This document shows positions 1 to 8,262 of a DNA stretch of 64,000 bases, piece by piece (the first letter of the stretch is position 1; every line of letters starts with the position of its first letter). The notes beneath the pieces are model-generated. The model worked only from the letters and a program-made list of their open reading frames with translations. It searched no databases and had not been told where the DNA came from. Location: the NCBI RefSeq assembly GCF_028693495.1, contig NZ_JAQUVG010000001.1, forward strand, positions 49,633 through 113,632. The letters are read 5' to 3'. The translations under genes were made by a program, and so were the position numbers. This DNA comes from Zoogloea sp. Its GTDB lineage: Bacteria; Pseudomonadota; Gammaproteobacteria; Burkholderiales; Rhodocyclaceae.

Positions 1-2121
1 AATGACGAGATCTTCCTGCTGAAGGGCGTCGACCGGGCCTGGATGAAATCCATCTTCACCCCGGTGGTGCGTTGGGTCGAAGTGACCGAGGAGGGCTTCA
101 CCGGTGGCCCGGTGCTGCCCAACGACTACGACGGCTCGGCCAAGTCCATCGAGGATCTGCGCATCAACATCGGTCGCGCGGGTGTGGTGGGCAGCCTGGT
201 GGGCAACAACTACCAGTCGAGCATGATCCAGATTCCCCTGCTGGCCGCCGACGGGGATGGCAAGCCGATCAACTACGATGACCTGTCCCGCTCCCTGGAG
301 GAGATCCGCGCCAAGTACGCCAGCGGCCCGGATGCCAAGGTCAACATTTATGTGATTGGTTTTGCCAAGCTGGCCGGTGACCTGATTGACGGTCTCGAGA
401 AGGTCATGGCCTTCTTCCTGGTTGCCGCAGTCATCGCAACGATCATCATCTACTTTTTCACCCGCTGCATGCGCAGCACCCTGCTGGTGCTGTTCTGCTC
501 GCTGGTGGCGGTGATCTGGCAGCTGGGCCTGGTGGTCACCTTTGGGTACGGCATGGACCCGTTCTCGATCCTGGTGCCCTTCCTGGTCTTCGCCATCGGC
601 ATCAGCCACGGCGCCCAGAAGATGAACGGCATCATGCAGGACGTGGGCCGTGGCACCCACAAGCTGGTGGCCGCCCGCTATACCTTCCGTCGCCTGTTCC
701 TGGCCGGTCTGACCGCCCTGCTGGCCGATGCGGTCGGTTTTGCGGTGCTGATGGTCATCGACATCCCGGTGATTCGCGAGCTGGCCCTTACTGCCAGCCT
801 GGGTGTGGCGGTGCTGATTTCCACCAACCTGATCCTGCTGCCGGTGCTGCTGTCCTACGTGGGGGTGTCGCCCTCCGCGGCGAAGCGCAGCCTCAAGGAA
901 GAGACGGAGGAGATCAAGGGCCGCGGGATGGGCAAGCTGTGGGCCTGCCTGGACCACTTCACCGAGCGTCGCTGGGCCACCATCGCCATCGTCGCCAGCA
1001 CCATCATGGGCGTTGCCGGCTTCATCGTCGCCCAGGATCTGAAGATCGGTGACCTGGATGCGGGCGCCCCCGAGCTGCGGCCGGATTCCCGCTACAACCA
1101 GGACAACGCCTTCATCACCGCCAACTACGGCATCTCCAGTGATGTGTTCGCGGTGATGGTGAAGACCCCGGCAGACAGCTGCCGCTCCTTTGAGACCCTC
1201 ACCGAGACCGACCGCCTGAGCTGGCACCTGGCCCAGGTGCCTGGCGTGCAGCGGACCGTGTCCCTGGGTGATACCGTGCGCAACTACACCGCCGGCGGCT
1301 TTGAGGGCAACCCGAAGTGGATCACCGTCAGTGACAACCAGGGTCTGATCGACGCTCAGATCGGCAATGCGATGAGCTGGAACTCCGAGTTCCTGAACAC
1401 CCAGTGCTCCCTGATCCCGGTGCTGGCCTTCCTGTCCGACCACAAGGCCGAGACCCTCGACCGGGTGGTGGCGGCCGCCAGCGAGTTCGCCGAGAAGAAC
1501 AGCACCGACGATCGCCAGTTCCTGCTCGCCGCCGGCAGCGCCGGGGTGGATGCAGCCACCAACATCGTGGTGCGTGAAGCCAACCGGACCATGCTGCTCT
1601 ACGTGTATGCCTCGGTCATCGTGCTGTGTGCGATCACCTTCCGCAGCTGGCGTGCCGTCGTCGTGGCCGTGCTGCCCCTGGTGCTCACCTCGGTGCTGGC
1701 CGAAGCGCTGATGGTCTGGCTGGGCATTGGCGTCAAGGTGGCGACCCTGCCGGTGGTGGCGCTGGGTGTCGGCATCGGTGTCGATTACGCCCTCTATCTG
1801 CTCAGCGTGCAGCTGGCCCAGCAGCGCATGGGCTACTCCCTGGGCGAGGCTTACCAGCGCTCGGTGGCTTTCACCGGCAAGGTGGTGGCCCTGGTGGGTG
1901 TGACCCTGGCTGCCGGCGTGATCACCTGGGCCTGGTCACCGATCAAGTTCCAGGCTGACATGGGCATCCTGCTGACCTTCATGTTCCTGTGGAACATGCT
2001 TGGCGCCCTGATCCTGATCCCGGCCCTGTCCCACTTCCTGCTGCAGGGTGAGACGGCCAAGGACCATACCCTTACCCCGGCGGAAAAGGCCCTGTTGCCG
2101 GAAGAGGCTCTGCAGGACTGA
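1..2121 (+). CDS. RND/MMPL-family transporter, 5'-truncated by the window edge
   Basis: Inner-membrane RND superfamily protein of the MMPL/predicted exporter type. The reading frame is open from base 1, so the ATG at 43 in the ORF track is internal and the true start lies upstream. In the visible 692+ residues there are two clusters of hydrophobic segments (about 118-275 and 525-665) separated by a soluble domain, the usual RND half-repeat layout. The second half has the conserved GVGIGVDYALYL segment; the equivalent first-half segment reads FAIGISHGAQ, without the Asp. Such proteins commonly sit beside DUF1302/DUF1329 genes, as here, in steroid or terpene degradation regions. Substrate and transport direction are unknown. 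Confidence 0.88.
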   Translation, partial: NDEIFLLKGVDRAWMKSIFTPVVRWVEVTEEGFTGGPVLPNDYDGSAKSIEDLRINIGRAGVVGSLVGNNYQSSMIQIPLLAADGDGKPINYDDLSRSLEEIRAKYASGPDAKVNIYVIGFAKLAGDLIDGLEKVMAFFLVAAVIATIIIYFFTRCMRSTLLVLFCSLVAVIWQLGLVVTFGYGMDPFSILVPFLVFAIGISHGAQKMNGIMQDVGRGTHKLVAARYTFRRLFLAGLTALLADAVGFAVLMVIDIPVIRELALTASLGVAVLISTNLILLPVLLSYVGVSPSAAKRSLKEETEEIKGRGMGKLWACLDHFTERRWATIAIVASTIMGVAGFIVAQDLKIGDLDAGAPELRPDSRYNQDNAFITANYGISSDVFAVMVKTPADSCRSFETLTETDRLSWHLAQVPGVQRTVSLGDTVRNYTAGGFEGNPKWITVSDNQGLIDAQIGNAMSWNSEFLNTQCSLIPVLAFLSDHKAETLDRVVAAASEFAEKNSTDDRQFLLAAGSAGVDAATNIVVREANRTMLLYVYASVIVLCAITFRSWRAVVVAVLPLVLTSVLAEALMVWLGIGVKVATLPVVALGVGIGVDYALYLLSVQLAQQRMGYSLGEAYQRSVAFTGKVVALVGVTLAAGVITWAWSPIKFQADMGILLTFMFLWNMLGALILIPALSHFLLQGETAKDHTLTPAEKALLPEEALQD

Positions 2122-2137
2122 AACGAGCGTTGCGCAC

Positions 2138-2185
2138 GGACGCCGGGGTGAGCTGCGGTCCCCATTTTCCCGGCGTCCGCTTTTT
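2138..2185 (+). terminator. Rho-independent terminator after the RND gene
   Basis: The 10-bp arms GGACGCCGGG (2138-2147) and CCCGGCGTCC (2169-2178) are perfect complements and are followed by gcTTTTT. It separates the RND gene from the SDR operon, which therefore needs its own promoter. Confidence 0.88.
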
Positions 2186-2217
2186 ATAAAAAAAAGGACT
2201 GATTGTTTTGCTTTCGG
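2186..2217 (+). promoter_or_regulatory. AT-rich operator-like element, site A
   Basis: An A-tract followed by GATTGTTTTG and then CTTTCGGG lies 43 bp before the first SDR start. The same GATTGTTTTG...TTTCGGG string occurs at 10371 ahead of a DUF1302 gene, and a relative occurs at 63485. It belongs to the recurrent ACAAAC/GTTTGT-type family described in the findings. The regulator is not identified. Confidence 0.5.
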
Positions 2218-2259
2218 GCCTCCCGGCCCGCGGCGAGGCAAGCCAAAGGAGGCTGATAG

Positions 2260-2991
2260 ATGGAACGTGTCAAAGGAAAGGTTGCGCTGGTTACCGGCGG
2301 CGCGTCCGGACTGGGGCAGGCGGATGTGCTGGCCCTGGCCCGGGAAGGCGCCCGGGTGGTGGTCACCGATCTCAATGCAGAGGCCGGTCAGGCCCTGGCC
2401 CGGGAAGTCGATGGCGTCTTCATCCGCCACGACGTCCGCAGCGAGGACGACTGGCACAAGGCCGTCGGGCTGGCTGTGAGCCGGTTTGGCCGCCTCGACG
2501 TGCTGGTGAATAACGCCGGCATCGTCGTTCCTGCCGACATCGAGTCGGCCACCCTGGAGGAGTACCGCCTGCTCGGCGCCATCCACGGGGAGGGAACTTT
2601 TCTGGGCTGCAAGTACGGCATCCAGGCCATGAAGGCCAATCCGGGCGGCCCCAGCGGTTCGATCATCAACATCTCTTCCCTGTCTGCCGTACGCGGCTTT
2701 CCCGGCGTGATCACCTACGCCGCTGCCAAGGGCGCCGTGCTGGCCATGACGACCACCATCGCTGCCCACATGCGCGAGAAGGGCTACGGGATGCGTTGCA
2801 ACGCGATCCTGCCCGGGATGATCAACACCCCCCTGCTCAAGGCCGTGGGCGCAGACACCCTCCCCGGACTCGGGCAGCCGGAGGATGTGGCCAACACCGT
2901 TCTTTTCCTCGCATCGGACGAGTCGCGCCACATGAGCGGCGCCCACATCGTCCTCGACAACGCGTCATCCATCATCGGCGGAGGAGCCTGA
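2260..2991 (+). CDS. SDR-family NAD(P)-dependent oxidoreductase
   Basis: Classical short-chain dehydrogenase of 243 aa, probably interconverting a hydroxyl and a keto group. It has the TGGASGLG cofactor loop near residue 13, NNAG at about 87, a catalytic Ser in NISS and YAAAK as the Tyr/Lys pair. An acidic Asp after the second strand (VVTDLN) favours NAD over NADP. The ATG follows AAAGGAGG at ideal spacing. It is the first gene of a ten-gene operon and is separated from the next SDR by one base. Substrate unknown. Confidence 0.88.
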   Translation: MERVKGKVALVTGGASGLGQADVLALAREGARVVVTDLNAEAGQALAREVDGVFIRHDVRSEDDWHKAVGLAVSRFGRLDVLVNNAGIVVPADIESATLEEYRLLGAIHGEGTFLGCKYGIQAMKANPGGPSGSIINISSLSAVRGFPGVITYAAAKGAVLAMTTTIAAHMREKGYGMRCNAILPGMINTPLLKAVGADTLPGLGQPEDVANTVLFLASDESRHMSGAHIVLDNASSIIGGGA

Positions 2992-2992
2992 C

Positions 2993-3796
2993 ATGGCAGC
3001 CAGCAAAAAACTCGAAGGCAAGGTGGCAATCGTTCTCGGTGCCGCCGGCAAGGACAACATGGGGCAGGTCATCGCCCGCCGTTTCACGGAAGAGGGTGCC
3101 CGGGTCGTGGTCGCCGGCCGCAAGCTCGACGAACTGGACCGCTTTGCGAAGAGCATCGGCGGGGCCGCTTTCCAGTGCGACATCACCCGCAAGGATCAGG
3201 TGAATGCCCTGTTCGCCTTTGCGCGGGACTGGGGCGGCCATGTGGACATTGCGGTCAATGCCACTGGCTGGGGGCTGTTGAAGGGCTTCACCGAAACCAC
3301 CCTGGAAGAGCTGGATCAGATTACCGACCTGCAGTTCAAGGGTCCGTTCTACTTCTGTCAGGCGGCCGTGGAAACCCTGGCCAAGGGCGGTTCGATCATC
3401 CAGATCAGCTCGGCCACCGCCACCATCATGCTCAATGACCATGCCGCCTACATGGGCACCAAGGCGGGCACCGATCACGTGATCCGTTGTGTCGCCCATG
3501 AATTCGGTGAGCGCGGCATCCGCGCCAACTCGATCTCCCCGGGCCTCACCGAAACCCCGATGACGGCCGGCGCCAAGGACGTGCCGGGCCTGTTCGACAG
3601 CTTCCTGTCCGGTTATCCCCTGGGGCGCATCGGCACCAAGGACGACATCGCCGCCGCCGCCGTGTGGCTGGCCAGCGACGAATGTTTCATGACCGGGGAA
3701 AACCTGCAGATCAATGGCGGCCTCACCCTGCGCCGCAACCCGACCCGCGAAGAGATCCAGGCAGCCATCGTGGCGGCCTCCGCCAGCAACGCCTAA
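2993..3796 (+). CDS. SDR-family oxidoreductase
   Basis: SDR of 267 aa. The Rossmann loop is slightly unusual (VLGAAGKDNMGQ), the NNAG motif is replaced by NATGWG, and the catalytic Ser and Tyr/Lys are intact (QISS, YMGTK). The C-terminus carries an extra tail beyond the usual INGG end. The ATG lies one base after the stop of the upstream SDR, so translation is likely coupled. The loop with an inserted Asp-Asn-Met recalls enoyl-ACP-reductase-like or atypical SDRs, so the reaction is uncertain; a keto/hydroxyl or enoyl reduction is possible. Confidence 0.85.
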   Translation: MAASKKLEGKVAIVLGAAGKDNMGQVIARRFTEEGARVVVAGRKLDELDRFAKSIGGAAFQCDITRKDQVNALFAFARDWGGHVDIAVNATGWGLLKGFTETTLEELDQITDLQFKGPFYFCQAAVETLAKGGSIIQISSATATIMLNDHAAYMGTKAGTDHVIRCVAHEFGERGIRANSISPGLTETPMTAGAKDVPGLFDSFLSGYPLGRIGTKDDIAAAAVWLASDECFMTGENLQINGGLTLRRNPTREEIQAAIVAASASNA

Positions 3797-3807
3797 GGAG
3801 CACGACC

Positions 3808-4347
3808 ATGAGCCAACACGCCCTGATTTCCCGCCTCGGTACCCTGATGCAGCTGGCCTTCGTGCCCGCCGATGTGGAGGCAACCCTGCGCTACTGGACC
3901 GAGACCATGGGAGTCGGTCCGTTCTTCAAGCTGTCCAATATCGTCGTCGATGCGGCCAAGTACAAGGGTGAGCCGGCCAGCATCGATTTCTCGGTGTACA
4001 TCGCCTATTGGGGCGACATGCAGATCGAGATCATCGAGCAGCACAACGATGCCCCGTCCATCTACAAGAGCTGGCGTGCCGAGGGCCGCGAGGGCCTGCA
4101 TCACGTCTGCATCGTGGTGGACAACATGGCCGAGGCCCGTGCCGTATGTGCCGAAGCGGGTGCCACGGTGATGCAGGAGGTGTGGCTGCCGGGGGGCGGC
4201 GAAGCCATCTATGTGGATGCGGGTGGTGGTTCGGGCAGCCTGATCGAAATGATCTGCTTCCCGAAGGAAAACTACGCCTTCTTCGATCTGATGCGCGATG
4301 CTGCCCGTCAGTGGGACGGCAGTGATCCCATTCGTCCGGTGGGTTGA
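3808..4347 (+). CDS. VOC/glyoxalase-fold protein (methylmalonyl-CoA epimerase-like)
   Basis: Protein of 179 aa with two beta-alpha-beta-beta-beta modules of the vicinal-oxygen-chelate fold. Candidate metal ligands are seen in LHHVCIVV and LIEMICFP, and the first-module position is Gln (LMQLAFV) rather than His. The ORF track begins at 3664 inside the SDR, but the ATG at 3808 follows AAGGAG and gives a standard N-terminus. VOC proteins next to SDRs and SRPBCC proteins often isomerise or epimerise intermediates. No specific reaction can be assigned. Confidence 0.82.
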   Translation: MSQHALISRLGTLMQLAFVPADVEATLRYWTETMGVGPFFKLSNIVVDAAKYKGEPASIDFSVYIAYWGDMQIEIIEQHNDAPSIYKSWRAEGREGLHHVCIVVDNMAEARAVCAEAGATVMQEVWLPGGGEAIYVDAGGGSGSLIEMICFPKENYAFFDLMRDAARQWDGSDPIRPVG

Positions 4348-4356
4348 GGAGGGGCC

Positions 4357-5127
4357 ATGAGCGACAAGGCAACCCTCCCCAAGGCCGGCCGCATCGACTG
4401 CGTGCTGGTGGCCTCCGGCAAGTATCACGACATCGACTTTGCCCGTCTGGAGCTGCTCAAGCTGCTGGCCGAGGACGAGCGGATCCGGGTGCGGGTGTTT
4501 GAGGACTATTCCAACCTGGAAGCCCTCCGCACTGCGGACTTCCTCGTCACCTACACCTGCGACGTGGTGCCCAGCCTGGAGGAGCAGGAAGCCCTGCGCG
4601 CCTGGGTAGCCGGAGGAGGGCGCTGGTATGCCCTGCATGGCACGGCCTCGATCCTGCGCTTTCTGGACAACGGGCTGGTGGATTCGCCAGCCCTGGCACC
4701 CCACTTCATGGAAACCCTGGGCAGCCAGTTCATTGCCCACCCTCCCATCGGCCCCTACCGGGTCGAGGTGGCGAATCCGAAACACCCGCTGGTGGAAGGA
4801 ATCGAGCCCTTCGAGGTCGTGGATGAACTCTATCTGTCCGACATCCACGCCCAGCTCGAAGTGCTGCTGGACACGGAGTTCGAAGGGGAAGGCACGGGCT
4901 TTGCCCGCAGCACCTGGCGCCGGGCCCGCCATCCGGTGCTTTACCTGCGGCCGATCGGCCAGGGTTCAGTGCTTTATCTGACCCTCGGTCACTGCCGTGG
5001 CCACTACGACATGCAGCCCCTGGTGGACTACTGGCCCGAGAAACAGACCTGCGCCTGGGATCTGCCCGTGTTTTACGAACTGCTGCGCCGGGGCATTGCC
5101 TGGGGCAAGGCTCGCAGCGCTGCGTAA
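4357..5127 (+). CDS. ThuA-like domain protein
   Basis: Protein of 256 aa with the class-I glutamine-amidotransferase-like ThuA fold: an N-terminal DCVLVASGKYHD strand, a TADFLVTYTCD strand, then a GGGRWYALHG nucleophile-elbow-like turn and HPLVEGIEPF. No catalytic Cys is evident at the elbow. The ATG follows GAGGAGGGGCC nine bases after the VOC stop. ThuA proteins are named from trehalose utilisation, but here the neighbours are SDRs and a GST, so a sugar role is not implied. Function unknown. Confidence 0.8.
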   Translation: MSDKATLPKAGRIDCVLVASGKYHDIDFARLELLKLLAEDERIRVRVFEDYSNLEALRTADFLVTYTCDVVPSLEEQEALRAWVAGGGRWYALHGTASILRFLDNGLVDSPALAPHFMETLGSQFIAHPPIGPYRVEVANPKHPLVEGIEPFEVVDELYLSDIHAQLEVLLDTEFEGEGTGFARSTWRRARHPVLYLRPIGQGSVLYLTLGHCRGHYDMQPLVDYWPEKQTCAWDLPVFYELLRRGIAWGKARSAA

Positions 5128-5152
5128 GCGGCTGGACATGAAGGAATCCGTC

Positions 5153-5195
5153 CCTGCGGAACAGTCATCTCGCTCCGTTCGGCGGTTCCCGCAGG
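5153..5195 (+). other. Intra-operon hairpin between ThuA-like gene and SDR
   Basis: CCTGCGGAAC (5153-5162) can pair with GTTCCCGCAGG (5185-5195) with one bulged C. There is no T-tract, so an RNA processing or stability element, or a weak attenuator inside the operon, is more likely than a terminator. Confidence 0.35.
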
Positions 5196-5232
5196 AATGC
5201 ACCACCCCACTCACACACAAGGAAGAGACAAA

Positions 5233-5991
5233 ATGGAACTCGGACTCAAAGGCAAGAAGGTCATCATCAACGGCGGCAGCCGCGGTATCGGCAAGGCTGC
5301 CCTGGAAATCTACGCGGCAGAAGGCTGTGACATTGCCTTCTTCTCCCGTGACAAGGCCCGTGTCGAGCAGACCGTGGCCGAGCTGCAGAAGCATGGCGTC
5401 AAGGTCTTCGGCGACGCTTTCGACATGAACGACGCCGCCGCCTACGAGGCCTGGCTCACCAGCGCTGCCGAGCGTCTGGGCGGCTGCGACATCTTCATTC
5501 ACAACGCCAGCTCCTCCGGTGCGCAGGGTACGACCGACTGGGACATGACCTTCCGCCTCGACATGATGGGCGCCGTTACCGGCTGCCAGACCCTGGAGCC
5601 CTTCCTGGAGAAGTCCGGCACCGGTTCGGTGATCCTGATGTCCAGCACTGCGGCGGTGGAAACCTTCATCTATCCCCAGGCCTTCAATGCCATCAAGGCG
5701 GCCATCATCACCTATGGCAAGCAGCTCTCCCAGCTGTGGGCGGCGAAGCAGATCCGCGTGAACATGGTGTGTCCCGGCCCCATCGCCTATCCCGGCGGCA
5801 ACTGGTCGATGATCAAGGAGGCCATGCCCGAGCTTTACGACAAGACCCTCGCCGACATGCCCCTCGGCCGCTTTGGCGCTCCGGAAGACGTGGCTCGCTC
5901 CATGGTCTTCCTGTCCAGCCCGGCTGCCTCCTACATCACCGGCACCAACCTGGTGATCGATGGCGGCTATACCAAGCGCGTCCAGTTCTGA
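5233..5991 (+). CDS. SDR-family protein with catalytic Tyr replaced by Phe
   Basis: SDR fold of 252 aa with an INGGSRGIGK nucleotide loop and Ser138 in LMSS. Thirteen residues after that Ser, where classical SDRs have Tyr of YxxxK, it has Phe151 (AFNAIK; codon TTC at 5683-5685), while Lys155 is kept. NNAG is also altered to HNAS. The start is the ATG at 5233, after AAGGAAGAG; the track start at 5197 adds an unlikely 12-residue extension. It may be a divergent SDR using other residues, or a non-redox or regulatory paralogue. Confidence 0.85.
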   Translation: MELGLKGKKVIINGGSRGIGKAALEIYAAEGCDIAFFSRDKARVEQTVAELQKHGVKVFGDAFDMNDAAAYEAWLTSAAERLGGCDIFIHNASSSGAQGTTDWDMTFRLDMMGAVTGCQTLEPFLEKSGTGSVILMSSTAAVETFIYPQAFNAIKAAIITYGKQLSQLWAAKQIRVNMVCPGPIAYPGGNWSMIKEAMPELYDKTLADMPLGRFGAPEDVARSMVFLSSPAASYITGTNLVIDGGYTKRVQF

Positions 5992-6007
5992 ACAGGGATC
6001 GCCGGTC

Positions 6008-6631
6008 ATGAAGCTGTACACCTCCATCGGGCCCAACCCGCGCCTCGTGAAGATGTTCGCCGCCGAGAAGGGTATCCCCCTCGAGCTGGTCAACGTGGAC
6101 ATCATCGCCGGCGAGAACCGTCAGCCGGCCTGGCAGGCCATCAACCCCACCGGCACCACGCCGGTACTGGAAACGGACGACGGGCTGCGCATTGCCGAGA
6201 CGGTGGCGATCTGCGAGTACCTGGAAGAACGTTTCGCGGCCTCGCCGCTGATCGGCGCCACGCCGGAGGCCCGGGCCATCACCCGGATGTGGTGGCGACG
6301 GGTGGACCTGCTGGTGGTGCAGCCGATGACCGCGGGTTTTCGGGGGGCCGAAGGACTGCCCCTGTTTCAGGATCGGGTACGCTGCCTGCCCCAGGCCGCC
6401 GACGACCTCAAGCAGACGGCCCGGGACGGGCTGGCCTGGCTGGAGGCGCAGTTGGGTGATCGGCCCTACCTCACTGGCGAGGCCCTGAGCGTGGCCGACC
6501 TCCTGCTATTCTGCTTCGTGGAGTTTGGCGCTCAGGTGGGGCAAGGGCTCGATCCTGCCGGGTTCCGTCTGGCTGCCTGGCGGGAGAGAATCGCATCCCG
6601 GCCGTCTGCCCACCTGCCCTGGCTGGGTTGA
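6008..6631 (+). CDS. Glutathione S-transferase family protein
   Basis: Cytosolic GST of 207 aa. It has an N-terminal thioredoxin-like domain (MKLYTSIGPNPRLVKMF, then NPTGTTPVLE with the cis-Pro and ETVAICEYLEE) and a helical C-terminal domain (GEALSVADLLLF, the N-capping motif). The ATG at 6008 is used; the track extends to 5960 inside the SDR. In a catabolic operon it may isomerise or conjugate an electrophilic intermediate, but the acceptor is unknown. Confidence 0.88.
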   Translation: MKLYTSIGPNPRLVKMFAAEKGIPLELVNVDIIAGENRQPAWQAINPTGTTPVLETDDGLRIAETVAICEYLEERFAASPLIGATPEARAITRMWWRRVDLLVVQPMTAGFRGAEGLPLFQDRVRCLPQAADDLKQTARDGLAWLEAQLGDRPYLTGEALSVADLLLFCFVEFGAQVGQGLDPAGFRLAAWRERIASRPSAHLPWLG

Positions 6632-6662
6632 ACCGGCCCTTCGACAACGACAAGGAAACACC

Positions 6663-7106
6663 ATGCACCAGATTACCGTACACCACGATTTCGATGCCCC
6701 GGCCGAGCAGCTGTGGGACATCCTCGCCGACTTTGCCCACATCGAGCGCTGGTGGCCGCAGGACATTCCTGCTGTGCAGATCGAGCGGGTGGAGCTGGAA
6801 GGGGAGGGCATCGGCCTGATCCGCCACATCTATAACAAGGGTTTTGCCGCGCCGGTCAGCGAGCGCCTGGATTTTCAGGATCCCGCCAGCAAGACCTACA
6901 AGCTGTCGATTGTCGGCCAGCGCCCGGCCGGTCTCGCTTCCTACCAGGCCACCGGTCATATCGAGGCGCTGCCCGATGGGCGCAGCCGCCTCAATTACCG
7001 GGGTGAATTCACCACCGAATCCGGTCAGCCGGATGAGGCGGAAGCCTTCCTGAGAATGGCCTACGGGCTGATGTTCCAGGGGCTGAGCGCATCAGTGACC
7101 CGTTGA
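6663..7106 (+). CDS. SRPBCC-family (polyketide cyclase/START-like) protein
   Basis: Protein of 147 aa with the helix-grip START/Bet v1-like fold. Evidence is the N-terminal HHDFDAPAEQLWDILADF segment, the 'IERWWP' turn and alternating strands to a long C-terminal helix (EAEAFLRMAYGLMFQGL). The ATG at 6663 follows an AAGGAAA box; the longer track ORF overlaps the GST gene. The fold binds hydrophobic ligands such as sterols and polyketides. A ligand-binding or cyclase/aldolase-like role is possible but unproven. Confidence 0.82.
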   Translation: MHQITVHHDFDAPAEQLWDILADFAHIERWWPQDIPAVQIERVELEGEGIGLIRHIYNKGFAAPVSERLDFQDPASKTYKLSIVGQRPAGLASYQATGHIEALPDGRSRLNYRGEFTTESGQPDEAEAFLRMAYGLMFQGLSASVTR

Positions 7107-7184
7107 TCTGACAACCCTGGGGGTCGGATTCATCCGGGCCCGCAACCATGTTTGGGCGGGCGTGACCCTGCCGAGGATGAATTC

Positions 7185-8234
7185 ATGACCATGAAGGCTG
7201 TGCGTTTTACCGTTCCGGGGGCTCCGCCCGTCGTTGAGGAAGTCGCCATTCCCGAGCCCGGTCCAGGGCAGGTGCTGGTCCGCATCGGTGGGGCCGGCGT
7301 ATGCCACTCGGACCTCCATGTGCTGGATCACGGGGCAATGCATTTCCAGGGTCCGTTCACCCTCGGCCACGAAAATGCCGGATGGGTGGCCCGGCTGGGG
7401 GCCGGGGTGACCGGCCTCAAGGAGGGCGATCCGGTGGCGGTCTTCGGGTTCTGGGGCTGTGGCCATTGTCATGCCTGCCTGCAGTCCATGGAAGCGTATT
7501 GTGAGAACTGGGAGAGCCTGCCCAATAACGGTGGTGGTATCGGTACCGATGGCGGCATGGCCGAATACATGCTGGTGCCGTCCCCGCGCCTGCTGATTCC
7601 CCTGGGTTCCCTCGCCCCACGGGAAGCCGCTCCCCTGACCGATGCCGCCTTGACACCCTACCACGCCATCAAGCGGGGCCTGCACCTCCTCACGCCGGAT
7701 GCGACCGCGGTGGTGATCGGAGTGGGTGGCCTGGGGCACATGGCGGTACAACTGCTGCGGGTACTCTGCGGCGCCCGCATCGTGGCGGTGGATGTGGACG
7801 ACCGCAAACTCGAGCATGCCCGCCAGCTGGGGGCGGACCTGGTGGTCAACTCCCGCAATGCGCCTGAGGCCATCGAAACCATCACCGGATTTACCGGACG
7901 GCGCAAGGCCGCCCTGGTGCTGGATTTCGTCGGCATTCAGCCGACCCTTGATCTGGCGGTGCATCTGGTCGGGCGCAACAGCCAGCTGACGGTGGTCGGC
8001 GTCGGCGGCGGTACCATTCCCCTGACCCAGTGGACCCTGCCCTTCGGCTGTTCGGTGTGCACGCCCCTGTGGGGCTCCCGGGCCGAACTGATGGAGGTGA
8101 TTGCCCTGGCCCAAAGCGGGCGGATCCATGTGGATGCCAGCTATTTCAGCATTGAGCAGGGCCCCCAGGTGCTGCAGGATCTGCGTGAAGGGAAGGTGGT
8201 CGGGCGGGGTGTGCTGGTCCCGGACCTGGTTTGA
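7185..8234 (+). CDS. Zinc-dependent alcohol dehydrogenase (MDR superfamily)
   Basis: Protein of 349 aa oxidising an alcohol or reducing an aldehyde/ketone. Catalytic zinc ligands Cys40 (GVCHSD), His62 and Glu63 (LGHEN) are present, as are structural zinc cysteines 92, 95, 98 and 106 (CGHCHAC...C). The coenzyme loop is GVGGLG followed by VAVDVDD, where Asp suggests NAD. The ATG at 7185 follows GAGGA; an ATG two codons later is an alternative. It lies in the middle of the first operon. Confidence 0.9.
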   Translation: MTMKAVRFTVPGAPPVVEEVAIPEPGPGQVLVRIGGAGVCHSDLHVLDHGAMHFQGPFTLGHENAGWVARLGAGVTGLKEGDPVAVFGFWGCGHCHACLQSMEAYCENWESLPNNGGGIGTDGGMAEYMLVPSPRLLIPLGSLAPREAAPLTDAALTPYHAIKRGLHLLTPDATAVVIGVGGLGHMAVQLLRVLCGARIVAVDVDDRKLEHARQLGADLVVNSRNAPEAIETITGFTGRRKAALVLDFVGIQPTLDLAVHLVGRNSQLTVVGVGGGTIPLTQWTLPFGCSVCTPLWGSRAELMEVIALAQSGRIHVDASYFSIEQGPQVLQDLREGKVVGRGVLVPDLV

Positions 8235-8262
8235 GACGTTTTACCGGACGAATAAAGGAATA

